64,000 nt of DNA from Cladosporium sp. IMV 00045 (GCA_001931905.2 MSJI02000846.1:89980-153979), one strand, 5' to 3'; positions 10,028-21,119 are shown, counted from the stretch's first letter. Made by a program: numbers and translations. Notes: a model not told the origin generated them from the sequence alone.

Positions 10028-13000
10028 TCACTTCAGCCCATCCATCGTCTCCCTCCTGACGACGCCAAAGCCTTTCCTCAACAACTCTTGCACGTCGGAG
10101 CCATTCCCAGACGTCGACGCCGTGACACAGCGTTCCTCAGAATCAGCACCGACCATCTCTTCCTGCAATTCGACCCCGTCCTTCCCTTTCGCGGAGCCCA
10201 TAACCCTCGGTCTAGCGAGCAACTCGCCCACCTCTTTCTCCCTGCGTTCCTGCTCTTCGGCCGATGCCACGCCAGATTCATCTGAAAAAATCTCAGCAGC
10301 ACCCGCAGTGGCACCGTCACCTCTCTGCCAGCCCTGATACAGCCAGAGCTGACTGGCGTGCTCAAAACGGGCTCTCACACCCTCATCCTTCTCCAGCGCC
10401 TGGAAGACCTCCACGTCCGTCGGCTTCCACGCCGCCTTGCCGGCTCGCACTATGATTTCGAAAAGCAGCACAGCCGCCACGGCCAGCACGACGACCAGCC
10501 ACCAGAGGACGTTGCGGCCGAACTTCTCCAAAAACCCCGTGCGCACGAAGTAGATGACGTTGTCGTCGTAGACGCACGATAGGATGATGTTCCACAAAAA
10601 CCAGCCGCCGACGGAGAGCACAAGCGCGATGATCGTGGTGATGCTGTGGTTGTGCATTTCGAGGACTTGAAGCTTCATGTTGATCACGATCACGCACACG
10701 GTGTACGTCAGGTCGCCCATGGCGAACAGACTATTGTCGCGCGTGAAGGGGATGTGCGCGAAGAGTCCGAACATGGTGAAGTACACCATCATCGCCTCGC
10801 AGATGCCCATGAGCATCCAGGCGGCGAAGACGCGGAAGTTGAAGCCGTCGCCGCGTTGGCCTTTGGTGTAAAGTTCTGGGGCGGCGATGAGCGTTGCGGG
10901 TGAAAGGTCTTTTTCGAAAATGCCTAGGAAGATGACAGGAAGCGAGGTGAAGAGAGTGTTGAACATGGTGAGACTCCAGGGTTCGTAAAGCGAGGTGCCA
11001 GTGTAGCCTGCCCAGCGCTGGTAAAGGGCTTGTGTGAGGTAAAACAAGATTTCTTTCCAAAACGTGCCGACGGTGTATTTGCATGTGCGCACGTAGTTCC
11101 AGCGCCCGTGAACGAGAAGCAGCTTGACCAGAAAGCGGAACTGCGCGATGCTGTAGTCGGACACACGAGCTGCTTGAAGACCTTCTTTACCAGTGATACC
11201 GATGCCCACATGCGCTTCTTGGATCATGGCGATGTCGTTGGCGCCATCACCGATAGCCAGCGTGACACTTCCGCCCACACGCTTGCGAATGGCGTGGACA
11301 AGGCTGGCTTTCTGGGAAGGCGAGGCGCGGCAACAGATGACAGAGTCGGCGAGGATGGCAAGCTCGAGGAAAAGTGTGTTCGACGCATCGCAGGCAGTGA
11401 TGGATCCCAGAGTTTGCCCGTCCACGACAACGACCGAGTGGGCAATGCTTCCGCTTTGAATCGACGAGACGGCTGAATTGATGTTCTGCTCGACATTTCC
11501 CGCTTCGTGGTCGAGGATTGTGACGGAGGAGTAGTCTTTGATCAGGCGACAAGAATGGCCAATATTGATGGCAGTCTCGCGTTTGTCGCCAGTGAGCATC
11601 CACATCTTGATTTCTGCTCGCCTGAGCCGCTCGATAGTCTCCGGGACGCCTTTCTGCAGCTTGTCTTCGATGGCAGTGGCGCCACCAAGCTCAAGTTGTT
11701 GTTCGATCAGTTCCCCTGCCTTCTCTATCAACTCCGACCGATTTACAAGAGAAGTGGTGGCGTCATGGTAGATCTTCTTCCAAACCTGATATTCAGCCTC
11801 GTCCAAGAACCGATGACCGTAAAGTAATGTCCGCAGCCCTTCCGTGGCAAAGTCATTGACATGCTGGAAGCATCTCTCGATAGTGGCCGGCTCATCAGCG
11901 ACAAGTGTCTCTTCAACGAGCTCCTCATCTCCTCGCTGCATCTGCATCGAGCCTTGCGGTTCCACGCCAGCCATCGATGATCGCCTACTAAGTTGAGCTG
12001 AAGGTCTGGGCGAGTAATATTGAGAGTTAGCAGATGCGCTGTCGACATCGACATCATGCTCACGGTCTCGTAACCAGACATCGACTTCGTCGCGTACTGA
12101 GACTCTCCTCCCAATCGAAGGTCTCGAGCCCGCAGGAATTTGGACAGACGAGCTTCGCCTAGCGAGATTGGCGATACTGCCAGAACGTTCGACCTGCGAG
12201 CTCTTGCGTGCCATGGCATGTTGTGCTTCCATGCTCTTGCGTTGGTTCGCTCGCTTCTCGATCTCGACCACTTTCTGATTGGCCAGTGCAGCCAGACGCA
12301 AGCGTTCCATGATGACCGAGTCAGCGCCTTTGCACATAACGCAAACGCGGTTGTCCGGAAATCGCACGACGACTGACATTCTCTTGCGCTTGCTGGAGAA
12401 CTCGATGACGTCCATGATCTGGTAATTATCAAAGACAGGCTCTCCGGTAAGGCCGTTGGGGAACGTCTTGAGTGTCAGTTGAGCAGCGTTGCGTTCGTAG
12501 GCCAAAAAGCCAAGCTCTTCCGCCGCCTTCACCAAAGCCAGCTCGTCTGGCGAAGAAGCCTGAAAACTCATTTCGCCTGTCTCTGAACGTTCAGGTAAGC
12601 AGGTGTGGCAGACTGCCATTGACAGGACGAGCATTTTCGCCTTTTTCGCAAACAGAGTGTGCGGCCTCTGTTGGATATAGCGCAGCATTTCCATGGTATC
12701 AAGCTCAGGCTGTGTCACTTTGTGTTGCATAGTGGAAACTCTGTGCGAAAGTGACGGACGAGTGCCGTTCTCGAATAGTTCTTCTTCTCTGGGCTCTTCT
12801 TCAATTTCAACAGCAGCTTGAGAGTGTTTGCGAGAACCCATTGAAGTCCTTAGACTCCGCAGGGGTTTCTTCCCTTTCCCGCTGACAGACATCCTCTTCT
12901 TCTGCAAAGCCTCACTCTCTTTCGCGTGAAGCTGCCCATCCACGTCGGCTTGATGCGTCCACGCCGTACCGGCAACGCTCAGCTTGCGAAACCGCATCAC

Positions 13001-15067
13001 GTTCTCTGTCAAAGTCCCCGTCTTGTCGCTGAAGATATAGCTGACCTGTCCCAACTCTTCATTGATAGTCGAAGTCTTCGCATCGAAAGGTGTGTTGCTT
13101 TCCTCATCGTACATGTCAACGTCATTCAGCAAGAACATCTGCGCCACCTTGACGATTTCCAAGCTGACATAGAGCGATAGTGGAATGAGCGTGTTGAACA
13201 TGATGACGAAGCTGGTGAAGATGGGTCCGAAAGGCACCGAGGCGTCGCGCAGGTACCAGGCGAAGTCTTCATGTCCGGACCAGGCTTCGTACGCGCCTGA
13301 GCAGGAAAGAGAAAGCACCACGACAAAGACAACCATCATGATAACGATCTTGTTGACCATCGATTGCAATGTGGGTGCCTTGATGCGCGGGTTCTTGTTG
13401 GCGTTCATGCGGATCTTGCACTCCTCTCCACTGTAGATGACCATGCCAATTGCTTCGGGCGTGTTGCGAAGGACGCTGCCGCGGTAGATGATCTCGTTGT
13501 TCGTGAGCGGGGATGTTTTCTCGTTGACCGTGACTTTGCCCTCGAAATTGTAGAGATCCAGGTTGGGGTCTTCGACGACGAAGTGAGCTTTGCAGTTTGT
13601 GATGTCTTCCGGGGTTTTGCATGCCTTGCTGGTCGAGGGTGAGGGTTGCTTGTTTTTGAGGTTGGTTTCACCGTCCAAAGCCATAGTCTCAATGCATGCG
13701 ATGTCGTTCGGTCCACTTGAGTGTAGCAAGACAATATCTGCGGGCACGGCTTCATCTCGTCTCAGTCGGACAATGTCGCCAACCCTCAAGTTATGCCATT
13801 TGATAGATGCCCAGTGCAAAGGTCCAGAGGCGGCATTGCCCGCTTCCATTTCGTCTTCTTTAGATTTCCCTGCTTCCACAGGACCATAAGCGTGCAATAC
13901 GCTAGCTTCTCGGTTGTTTTCTTCCTTGTCAAGTTTGTAGCGACGGAAATCTTCCAGACCTTCCTTCGCCATTGACAGAGAGACAAAAAACAGGAGCGGG
14001 ACGATTGTCGTGTATTGACCCGTCGTACTTAGTCCGGGAATCATTTGCAAGATACTGACACATAGAAAGTAAAAATTGGCAAGTTTCGAGAATTGAGCGA
14101 AGAGTTGGCGAGGCAGAAAGTTCCATGCGTTGTACTTTGAGGATCGAATAGTATTGCTGACATAGTGCTTCTGAGTGCGATCGTCGATAAGAGCTTTCTT
14201 CCGGGATGGGTCCAGATCTATGTGCCGACCGTCCTTTGAGGGAGGGATATCTTGGATGCGCAGGACAAATTTGCGGGTTCTTTCAAGGCTTGCCTGCAGC
14301 TTTTGAACAGGGAAATGGTTGGTGAGCCTGCTGGAAAAGGGACGACGGGGATTTGGCTTTCCAGACTCGACGGCAAATTCTTGCTTGAGGGAATCCAGTT
14401 GTGAGACTTCTGGCGACAGCGATGACTCCCCTACAACTGGGGACACCGTGACCGAAGCCTGATCTTTACCTTTGCCAGTCTGAGAGCGGTCTACTTCGCC
14501 GGCATCCGCTTGGCCAACTTCACCCATCTCGATGATCGAATCATCCACGTCTTGCGCTCGCTGGCCCATGTTTTTCGCGAAGAGCGAAGATCGCAACGAC
14601 ATGCCGCGATTTCTACCTCGCGATGCCGCATTTAGTCCCGGTTTCGGCGAAGAACCGGAAGGTGAAGGAGACCTACTACCTTCTGGCGATCTAGCGTCCG
14701 ATCGGTCTCCAGCGTCAACATTCGTGCCTCTTGTATCAATCCTTAAGCTCCTGGGCTCTACTGGTGGTGTGTCTGAAGCACTCCGCATGGCACCACCAAG
14801 ACCGTCGCCGTCTCCATTCCTGCCGTCTCCATTCCTGCCGTCTCTTCTTCCTACATTATCTTCCGAAAACCGTACTCTCGACCGTGGCTCGTCCATACTG
14901 CGAGGTTGCCTAGCTGTGGCCTCGTTGTCTGCGATCCTCGTCTCGGAGTCGTCTCGCAGTCTGGCATCTGATATGAGCGATCCCTGTCGCGGGTCGTCGC
15001 CTTGGTCGCGAAGTCCAGCTTCTTGCGGAGGGCGCCTTACTGGTGACTGCGACCTTGAGCCAGCCAT
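10028..15067 (-). CDS. DNF3: DNF3-type P4-ATPase phospholipid flippase
   Basis: 1679 aa, one exon; yeast Dnf3 is of similar size. P4-ATPases flip phospholipids to the cytosolic leaflet, Dnf3 at the trans-Golgi/endosome. The first ~300 residues are disordered and rich in Ser, Arg and Asp. The core follows: LPRQLFAQFSKLANFYF (about 318), DGET actuator loop (465-468), PLSL in TM4 (about 629), SDKTGTLT with phospho-acceptor Asp 681, a long nucleotide-binding region with low-complexity inserts, MLTGDKRETAIN, GDGANDIAMI and six C-terminal membrane segments. Assignment to Dnf3 rather than Drs2, Dnf1/2 or Neo1 rests on the GATAIEDKLQ...IKMWMLTGDK block and overall length. All catalytic motifs are intact. 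Confidence 0.93.
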   Translation of the reverse strand: MAGSRSQSPVRRPPQEAGLRDQGDDPRQGSLISDARLRDDSETRIADNEATARQPRSMDEPRSRVRFSEDNVGRRDGRNGDGRNGDGDGLGGAMRSASDTPPVEPRSLRIDTRGTNVDAGDRSDARSPEGSRSPSPSGSSPKPGLNAASRGRNRGMSLRSSLFAKNMGQRAQDVDDSIIEMGEVGQADAGEVDRSQTGKGKDQASVTVSPVVGESSLSPEVSQLDSLKQEFAVESGKPNPRRPFSSRLTNHFPVQKLQASLERTRKFVLRIQDIPPSKDGRHIDLDPSRKKALIDDRTQKHYVSNTIRSSKYNAWNFLPRQLFAQFSKLANFYFLCVSILQMIPGLSTTGQYTTIVPLLFFVSLSMAKEGLEDFRRYKLDKEENNREASVLHAYGPVEAGKSKEDEMEAGNAASGPLHWASIKWHNLRVGDIVRLRRDEAVPADIVLLHSSGPNDIACIETMALDGETNLKNKQPSPSTSKACKTPEDITNCKAHFVVEDPNLDLYNFEGKVTVNEKTSPLTNNEIIYRGSVLRNTPEAIGMVIYSGEECKIRMNANKNPRIKAPTLQSMVNKIVIMMVVFVVVLSLSCSGAYEAWSGHEDFAWYLRDASVPFGPIFTSFVIMFNTLIPLSLYVSLEIVKVAQMFLLNDVDMYDEESNTPFDAKTSTINEELGQVSYIFSDKTGTLTENVMRFRKLSVAGTAWTHQADVDGQLHAKESEALQKKRMSVSGKGKKPLRSLRTSMGSRKHSQAAVEIEEEPREEELFENGTRPSLSHRVSTMQHKVTQPELDTMEMLRYIQQRPHTLFAKKAKMLVLSMAVCHTCLPERSETGEMSFQASSPDELALVKAAEELGFLAYERNAAQLTLKTFPNGLTGEPVFDNYQIMDVIEFSSKRKRMSVVVRFPDNRVCVMCKGADSVIMERLRLAALANQKVVEIEKRANQRKSMEAQHAMARKSSQVERSGSIANLARRSSSVQIPAGSRPSIGRRVSVRDEVDVWLRDREHDVDVDSASANSQYYSPRPSAQLSRRSSMAGVEPQGSMQMQRGDEELVEETLVADEPATIERCFQHVNDFATEGLRTLLYGHRFLDEAEYQVWKKIYHDATTSLVNRSELIEKAGELIEQQLELGGATAIEDKLQKGVPETIERLRRAEIKMWMLTGDKRETAINIGHSCRLIKDYSSVTILDHEAGNVEQNINSAVSSIQSGSIAHSVVVVDGQTLGSITACDASNTLFLELAILADSVICCRASPSQKASLVHAIRKRVGGSVTLAIGDGANDIAMIQEAHVGIGITGKEGLQAARVSDYSIAQFRFLVKLLLVHGRWNYVRTCKYTVGTFWKEILFYLTQALYQRWAGYTGTSLYEPWSLTMFNTLFTSLPVIFLGIFEKDLSPATLIAAPELYTKGQRGDGFNFRVFAAWMLMGICEAMMVYFTMFGLFAHIPFTRDNSLFAMGDLTYTVCVIVINMKLQVLEMHNHSITTIIALVLSVGGWFLWNIILSCVYDDNVIYFVRTGFLEKFGRNVLWWLVVVLAVAAVLLFEIIVRAGKAAWKPTDVEVFQALEKDEGVRARFEHASQLWLYQGWQRGDGATAGAAEIFSDESGVASAEEQERREKEVGELLARPRVMGSAKGKDGVELQEEMVGADSEERCVTASTSGNGSDVQELLRKGFGVVRRETMDGLK
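14811..14846. repeat. 15-bp direct repeat inside the flippase N-terminus
   Basis: Two full copies and a partial third of TCTCCATTCCTGCCG on the plus strand encode the GRNGD repeats around residue 80 of the flippase. The unit is a multiple of three, so copy-number change keeps the frame. It lies in a disordered segment. Confidence 0.8.
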
Positions 15068-15958
15068 GATTGTTGAACTCCACGCTGCCGTGGTCTGCTA
15101 CTCGTGCGACGTTGTCACAGAATCTTCATAACTTCTTGCGCCAGTCTAGCTCTCACAGATCCTTGATTACCATGTCTAAGGGTGAATCGCAAAATCGCAA
15201 GAGTGGCCTCGTGAGACCCCGACGTATTTGAACAGGCGAGTTGTTGAAGCGGGTCCTCTGTCGCAAGAATGCTGTTGATAGACGCGTCTTAGATGCGGGA
15301 ACATGTCAACCAGGCAGACGAGAGCAGGATCTTGAACAAGCGATAAATGCCAGCAGAAGAAGCTCGACAGAGTGCAGGGCTAGGCGCATGGCCGCGCAAA
15401 GCATACGACACAGCCAATGGACCGCGCACGCTCTTCTGGCACTGCCACGATCCAAGAAAGCAGAGAGGAGGGCTCGGAGGGTTCCCACCACCCGCACGCC
15501 TCTCCAGTCCCCACCCCAGACTTTCACACGCTTTCCCACACTTCAGGGAAGGGAAAGGCTAAAGAAAGCATAACGACGTTGCGCCTGGGTCTGGGCCAGT
15601 AGTGAGATTCGATATGGATTTCAGGCTCATCAACAATGTTGATATATGTCTAATAGACAGGTACATGTAGTAAACAGTCTTGATCGCACGTGAAGTATAA
15701 TCCCGTTGAACATGGTAACCCTCAAGCAATTACGGTGCTGACAGGGACAAGCATCTTCCACCTAATCTTACCCTCCTGCCTGTATCCTCGTTCTTTTGAT
15801 TGGATCTTGCTCGGCAGTCGGGCCAAATTCGGAGCTCTCCAGCGTTCAGACTCCATCCTTGCAGATGTGTACCTTGAGCTAAACATCCATCTGAACACTT
15901 GACGCCAACTCTCTAATAGCTGGACACTCTACACAAGTCGGTCATACAAACGCTCACA
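15068..15958. promoter_or_regulatory. Divergent intergenic region, flippase / TRS31
   Basis: The 891 bp between the divergent starts must hold both promoters. I see a forward CCAAT at 15413 and an inverted one (ATTGG) near 15798, but no clear TATA box. No gene is supported here. Confidence 0.5.
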
Positions 15959-16654
15959 ATGTCCACCATGACCGACCCTCCAAGCACATCAGCACCACCA
16001 AAAGACCACACAATAACACCCCTACCGCCCAAAAGACCCCACGTCTCCTCCCTCCGCTACCCCTCGAACCGCAAGACAATCTACGACCGCAACCTGAACC
16101 GCACCAAAACCTCCGAGATCTCACTCGCCAGCTTCTCCTACCTCTTCAACAGCCTGATCTCCTACCACCAAGCCCGCTCCCCCTCCGTCGCCGACCTGGA
16201 AACCCGCCTCAACCGCGCCGGCTACCCGATTGGCATCAAACTGCTGGACCTGTTGCTGTACCGGCAGGAAGTGAGGCGTGCGCAGCGGCCCACGAGATTG
16301 CTGGAGATGCTGCAGTTTGTGCACGGCACGCTTTGGAGGAGTCTGTTCAACCGTGCCGCGGATGCGTTGGAGCAGAGCACGAGTAAAAAGAACGAGTACA
16401 TGATTGTGGATAACGAGCCGGTGGTCAACACTTTCATCAGCATCCCAAAGGAGATGAGCCAGTTGAATTGCGCGGCTTTCGTGGCGGGAATCATTGAGGG
16501 CATGTGTGATGCGGCTGGCTTTGGGACGGAGGGTGTCAGTGCTCATTGGGCTGGCGAGGGAGACGAGATGTGGCCAGGGAAGACGATTTTCTTACTGAGA
16601 TTTAAGGAAAGTGTGGTGGAACGAGAGGAGGCACTCAAAGCTGGCGGTGGATGA
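15959..16654 (+). CDS. TRS31: TRAPP complex subunit Trs31 (TRAPPC5)
   Basis: 231 aa in one exon. Trs31 is a Bet3-family core subunit of the TRAPP tethering complexes, which activate Rab1/Ypt1 (and Rab11 in TRAPPII) in ER-Golgi and Golgi traffic. After a ~35-residue Pro/Thr-rich head, the family core starts at KTIYDRNLNRTKTSEISLAS and includes FSYLFNSLISYHQ, LETRLNRAGYPIGIKLLDLL and, near the C-terminus, LNCAAFVAGIIEGMCDAAGF. The last is the Bet3-fold helix that in Bet3 itself carries the acylated Cys. The ATG at 15959 is used; a second ATG lies three codons in. The 3' end converges on the next gene with only 40 bp between stop codons. Confidence 0.93.
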   Translation: MSTMTDPPSTSAPPKDHTITPLPPKRPHVSSLRYPSNRKTIYDRNLNRTKTSEISLASFSYLFNSLISYHQARSPSVADLETRLNRAGYPIGIKLLDLLLYRQEVRRAQRPTRLLEMLQFVHGTLWRSLFNRAADALEQSTSKKNEYMIVDNEPVVNTFISIPKEMSQLNCAAFVAGIIEGMCDAAGFGTEGVSAHWAGEGDEMWPGKTIFLLRFKESVVEREEALKAGGG

Positions 16655-16694
16655 AGGAGTGGAATTGCTATTATGATTACATGAGCGCAGAGAC

Positions 16695-18095
16695 TCACTG
16701 CTGCTGGGACTTTGATTCTACGGATTGCCGGACACCTTGATCTTCATGGCCTTCCTCCCCCATTTCGACATCTAGCCGCCGCCCCTCGGTCCTTGCTTTC
16801 TTCGCCTCTTCAGCAGCGATCCATCGACGAAAGACCGCAATCAGCGCACTGCCGCACGCAATCTGCAAGCCCTGGTATATCACTATCGGAATCTGAATCT
16901 TGCTCTGCAGCACCGGATCCATCCCAGCAAAGATAGTCGTGCTCAAAGGTACACCCAACGCCGGACCTTTGGCCGGCACGCAGTAACAGACGGCCACCAC
17001 ATCCTTCCTTGGCAACCACAAGATGGCCGTGAAGAAAGCCACGCAGAAATACACCACAAACAACCCGATGCAGATAAACACCATAAACACCATATTACTC
17101 CCGGGCACTTCCTCGAAAGCGCCACTCGCAAATGCACCATCGTACGTCTGCCAGATAATCACCAGCATGCACAGCGGGCCAAATTTGGCCACCTTCCAAT
17201 CGAAGAAGACCTTCCTGCATGCCGGCTCGAAGAAGTACCGCGTCACCTGCCCGACGGCCATGGGCACGTAGATAGACAGCCCGAGCTGCTTCAGCACGCG
17301 CTCGTAGATCGCCGCGAATTGCCCGCTATTTGCCGGCAGCACGGCGTTATACCACGTGTCCACCGAGGTGAACATGATCACCAGCGCGGGCGAGATGAAG
17401 ACTCCGACGAAATTTCCCAGCGTCGTCTGCACGACCGTCAGCGCCTGGTTGCCGTTCGCCTGGCGTGTCATGACCACGTTACTGCTCATCGTCGTCGCGA
17501 CGCAGGAGATGAAGACCAGCCCGACCAGCAAACCGGCGTCCATGAAATTCTTGTCAGTCGCAGTGGCGCTCACGACCCCGAAAGCGATCGCGGACGTCAT
17601 CAGGAAACACTGCGCCTGCACGAACAAGTGCACCCGCCACCGCGAGTAGTTCTGCACCAGCACGCGCGTGTCGAGCGTGCAGCCCGTCATGAAGAAGATG
17701 AGAGACACCATCAGGTAGGTCGTGACGGTTTGTTTGATTTCTTGCCGGGAGGCTGGGACTTGGACTTGAGAGGCGATCACGATCACTACCGCCATGCCGA
17801 TCAGGAACCATTGGTCCGCGAGCGTGGTGAGGATTGTGTTGAGCCATTCCGGTCGGGTGCGTTTTGGCGGTGAGGGTGGTGGGGCTTGTCTTTCGTGCGG
17901 GTTTATGACGCCGGTGGTGGAGGGTCCTTGTTGTTGTGTCTGTTGAGTTTCTGGCTTAGGCGGTGGAATATACTCTTCTTCTGATGTGAGCTGCTCTCCG
18001 TTTCCCGGTTTCCTCCCTTCGGTTGTGCTGTCATTCGGTCCTTTCCTTTCTGCCATGTTTGCTGCTCCGCTTCCGTCGTGGCGAGTTTCTGCCAT
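16695..18095 (-). CDS. RCH1: SLC10A7/RCH1-like membrane carrier (sodium/bile-acid-symporter fold)
   Basis: 466 aa, one exon. Yeast and Candida Rch1 are plasma-membrane regulators that limit calcium uptake; human SLC10A7 has a similar role in calcium homeostasis. The first ~95 residues are hydrophilic and Pro/Gln-rich. Then come about ten hydrophobic segments, beginning WFLIGMAVVIVIASQV and including TYLMVSLIFFMTGCTL, MDAGLLVGLVFISCVATTMS and KGPALGVPLSTTIFAGMDP. The Thr-Thr-Met-Ser-Ser-Asn-Val-Val crossover and the late Pro-Ala-Lys-Gly-Pro-Ala-Leu-Gly match the family. The tail is acidic/Gln-rich. Several in-frame Met codons lie in the disordered head; the first is taken. A TATATATA lies 56 bp upstream of it. 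Confidence 0.88.
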   Translation of the reverse strand: MAETRHDGSGAANMAERKGPNDSTTEGRKPGNGEQLTSEEEYIPPPKPETQQTQQQGPSTTGVINPHERQAPPPSPPKRTRPEWLNTILTTLADQWFLIGMAVVIVIASQVQVPASRQEIKQTVTTYLMVSLIFFMTGCTLDTRVLVQNYSRWRVHLFVQAQCFLMTSAIAFGVVSATATDKNFMDAGLLVGLVFISCVATTMSSNVVMTRQANGNQALTVVQTTLGNFVGVFISPALVIMFTSVDTWYNAVLPANSGQFAAIYERVLKQLGLSIYVPMAVGQVTRYFFEPACRKVFFDWKVAKFGPLCMLVIIWQTYDGAFASGAFEEVPGSNMVFMVFICIGLFVVYFCVAFFTAILWLPRKDVVAVCYCVPAKGPALGVPLSTTIFAGMDPVLQSKIQIPIVIYQGLQIACGSALIAVFRRWIAAEEAKKARTEGRRLDVEMGEEGHEDQGVRQSVESKSQQQ

Positions 18096-19324
18096 GCATC
18101 AGCGCCGGGTGCTGCGCATGCCATTCGGATACACCGTCGAACGTAGTATGTATATATAAGCACAAGTCTTCTTCTCCCAATAGTTCTTCTCCCCTTTCGA
18201 GCCCGAGGAATAGAAATCTCCGCCTTTCTCCGCAAATTGCCTTCTGTCTGTGTAGTTTCGTAGTGGCTGTCAAGAGAAATCTTGGTGTCACCCAGAAGTA
18301 TATACAGGATGGCTCGGCCTTGCGCGCTAGGAGGAATGTCAGTGCGATGGGTGATGGGCGATATCGCTCCTCGTCTAATCGCATCCATATTAGAGGCCAC
18401 TTATCGGTCAATCCTCACCTTGAGTGTAAGGCATGAAGCCAAGAGAGATACATGAGGATTATCTGAGAGATGTTGTACGACCAGACCTCACCTCATCTCA
18501 TCCCAACAGTATCGTCCCATGACGCAGCCCATCAAGACCAAGGATCGCCCTCCCGCTCGCCAATGCCGCCGTGAGCCCACTATTTCCGACCTTGCCGCTA
18601 GAGTTCTCAGACCCCGCGATTGCTTGGAGGGGAAGTGAGATCCCCCGCGCGTCCGTGTCGTCGGATGGATGTTGTTTGGTAGTACTGCTATTGTTCTTGA
18701 TCATCGTAGTGCCTAGTCAGACGCTTACTAGTGTTCATAATGATTGTTGGCGTATATCAAACCTCAGCTCGTTCGGTAGAGGCTGAGGGGTGCAAGCAGT
18801 CGCCCATTCCACATTACATTCTGGAGGCGAGTTTCAAAAGACGTTTAGCCGATCTTGTCCCCTGTAACAAGTCGTTGTATATTTTCGTATTCTTACTACG
18901 AGCAATGCACTGCAAACATCACGAGAAAGCCATAAGCTGACCAACAAGCGAATTTTCTCTCTTCCTGCGAAGTAATGATCCGACAACGATGTGGCGAGTG
19001 GAGCCTCTGACTGGATCAGACTTGGGACGAGTTGGTGCAAGCTGTCGAATGATGAGCCTGCCCCTCATCCAAGTTGAAGGTTGGCGCTCTCTCTGAACCC
19101 GCGGCAAGTACGTACGGTTAGATGGTATAGTGCTCATATAGCCACTTCACCTCAGCTACCTGGACCGATCCCTTCATCAATCTTCTTTCTATCCTTCTCC
19201 GAAACGAACAGCTCTCAAGCTTCTCCCGTCTGCCCCTCTCATCACCGATCTCAGCTTCAACAACTTGTGACGCCGCCTTCTCATTCCTTCATTACTTCAC
19301 AAGCCTCTTAGAACAACACGGGCC
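18096..19324. promoter_or_regulatory. Divergent intergenic region, RCH1 / alcohol dehydrogenase
   Basis: 1.2 kb between divergent starts. Besides the TATA element near RCH1 it has a pyrimidine-rich leader (19170-19320) just before the alcohol dehydrogenase ATG, common in fungal promoters. I see no gene. Confidence 0.5.
18151..18158 (-). promoter_or_regulatory. TATA-like element upstream of RCH1
   Basis: TATATATA, palindromic, 56 bp upstream of the RCH1 start codon and within a longer alternating TA/TG tract. Placement fits a core promoter element; function is inferred. Confidence 0.4.
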
Positions 19325-20563
19325 ATGACCTCCAACGATGCAAGAGCAATCGTCTGCCGCGACACTCTCGACAATGGAGGCTGGAAGCTCGAAGACGTGA
19401 GCGTACGCCAGCCGGGCGAAGGGGAGCTTCTGATCGAAATGGTCGCCTCTGTAAGTGCAGTCTTAGCATAACCCGCCACCATCGGCAACATACATAATCT
19501 CTCTTAACAAGTTTGACTAACACCACACTCCAAGGGCGTCTGCCACACCGACGTCCTCATCGGCGGCCTCCCCGCCAACTCCGCCCCCATCGCCTTCTAC
19601 CCGCGCGTGCTCGGCCATGAAGGAAGCGGCTACGTTATCTCCACCGGACCAGGCGTGACAGTCGCCCAACCCGGCGACCCGGTGCTGCTGTCTTTCGCGT
19701 TCTGCGAATCTTGCCCCGGCTGCGCGCGCGGCTACCATTCGCACTGCAACACGTTCAACGAGTTGAACTTCGGGCCTCAGCCGGCTGTCTTCGGCAAGGT
19801 CGGAGACCACGCGAATCCGACTATCCCTGGTGCGTTTTTTGGGCAGAGTTCGTTCGCTTCGCGCTCGGTTGTTAGGCAGTGCAGTGTCGTCAATGCGAAG
19901 AGCTTTGTATCTTCTAAGCAGGAACTGCAGCTCCTCGCCCCTCTGGGCTGTGGAGTACAGACTGGTGCGGGCACGGTGATCAACGCCGCGGGCGCGACGA
20001 AGGAGGATATCGTGTGTGTTTTGGGCTTGGGAGGTGTGGGATTGAGCGCTGTGATGGGTGCGAAGGTGGCGGGGTGTCGTCGCATCATCGGCGTGGATCG
20101 CGTGGCGTCCAGACTTGAGTTGGCCAAGGCCATGGGAGCGACGGATGTTGTCGACACTTCGAAGCTACCGGAGGGGAAGACTTTGGTGGAAGCGGTGAGG
20201 GAGGTGGCGGAGGGGTTGGGCCCGTCGATCACGGTCGACACGACGGGCGTGCCTTTCCTGGTCAGGGCTGCGATCGATTTTGCCCGCAACAGGGGCAAGA
20301 TCGTGCAAGTGGGTAGCGCGCCTTTTGACTTCAAGCTGGAGATTTCCGTGTTTGATTTCATGGTGCGCGGGTTGCAGTACATTGGTGCCGTCGAGGGACA
20401 TGCGTATCCGCCTGACTTTGTGCCGAAGCTGGTCCAGTGGTATAAGGAGGGCAAGTTCCCGGTCGATAAGATGATGAAGTTGATGCCTGCGGATCAGTAT
20501 GAGGCGGCGTTGCATGAGATGCATGAGGGGTCTACGATCAAGCCCATTCTGTGCTGGTCGTGA
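19325..20563 (+). CDS. Zinc-dependent alcohol dehydrogenase (MDR family)
   Basis: 384 aa from exons 19325-19450 and 19535-20563; the 84-bp intron is GTAAGT...AAG with branch GACTAAC. The join gives VAS-GVCHTD, placing the catalytic-zinc Cys just after the splice. GHEGSG supplies the catalytic His/Glu, and CESCPGCARGYHSHC is the four-Cys structural-zinc lobe (C-x2-C-x2-C-x7-C). The Rossmann motif is GLGGVGLSAVMGAK, followed by IIGVDR, whose Asp at the end of beta-2 indicates NAD+ rather than NADP+. It oxidises an alcohol to an aldehyde; overall pattern is closest to aryl/benzyl-alcohol or class III-like enzymes, but the substrate cannot be read from sequence. Neighbours give no pathway clue. 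Confidence 0.88.
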
Positions 20564-21119
20564 TTGTAATTTACGAGATATGAGATGGGAAGCGAAAACC
20601 AGACGATGTGAAATACTTTGAATACGGTGAACGAGAGAAGTTTCGGGACGATTGATGAGACAAAGACTCAATTCGAGCGTGGCTAAAACGTAGCTGAACT
20701 TGGAATGAAACAATTCTTGAGCTAATGACTGCTATGCTAAGACGCTCTGAATGCTGACGAGAAGAGATAATCTTTTGGGACTTTGTACTTTTGGAAAGTG
20801 CCGGATCGAAAACCAAAACACCTTGATGGCCGTCTGACCAAGCCTCTCATAATGGGAGATCTAGTAGGGACTTTCTAATACGAGCCGGATTGCCCTGAAG
20901 ACCCAAGCACTCGCAGTCCTCAGGGTGCGCTTCCGGCAGAGGGTCCTTGTTGGGAAAGGCCTCAGGGGGGGCGTGAGTCTCAAGTGGTGCCTGTCGTGAG
21001 AGACACTTAAACTTTACTTGGCCCTCTAGCTGATAGAAATGGCCGCGCGGTTCCTTGGGCCTTTCGCTATTGGGCTTGACTTTGGTTTTCTTAGCCTGCT
21101 TGCGAGGCTTAAGGGAACC
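20564..21119. other. Convergent intergenic region
   Basis: Between the stop codons of the alcohol dehydrogenase (+) and CAND1 (-). Contains both 3' ends; no gene seen. Confidence 0.5.
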
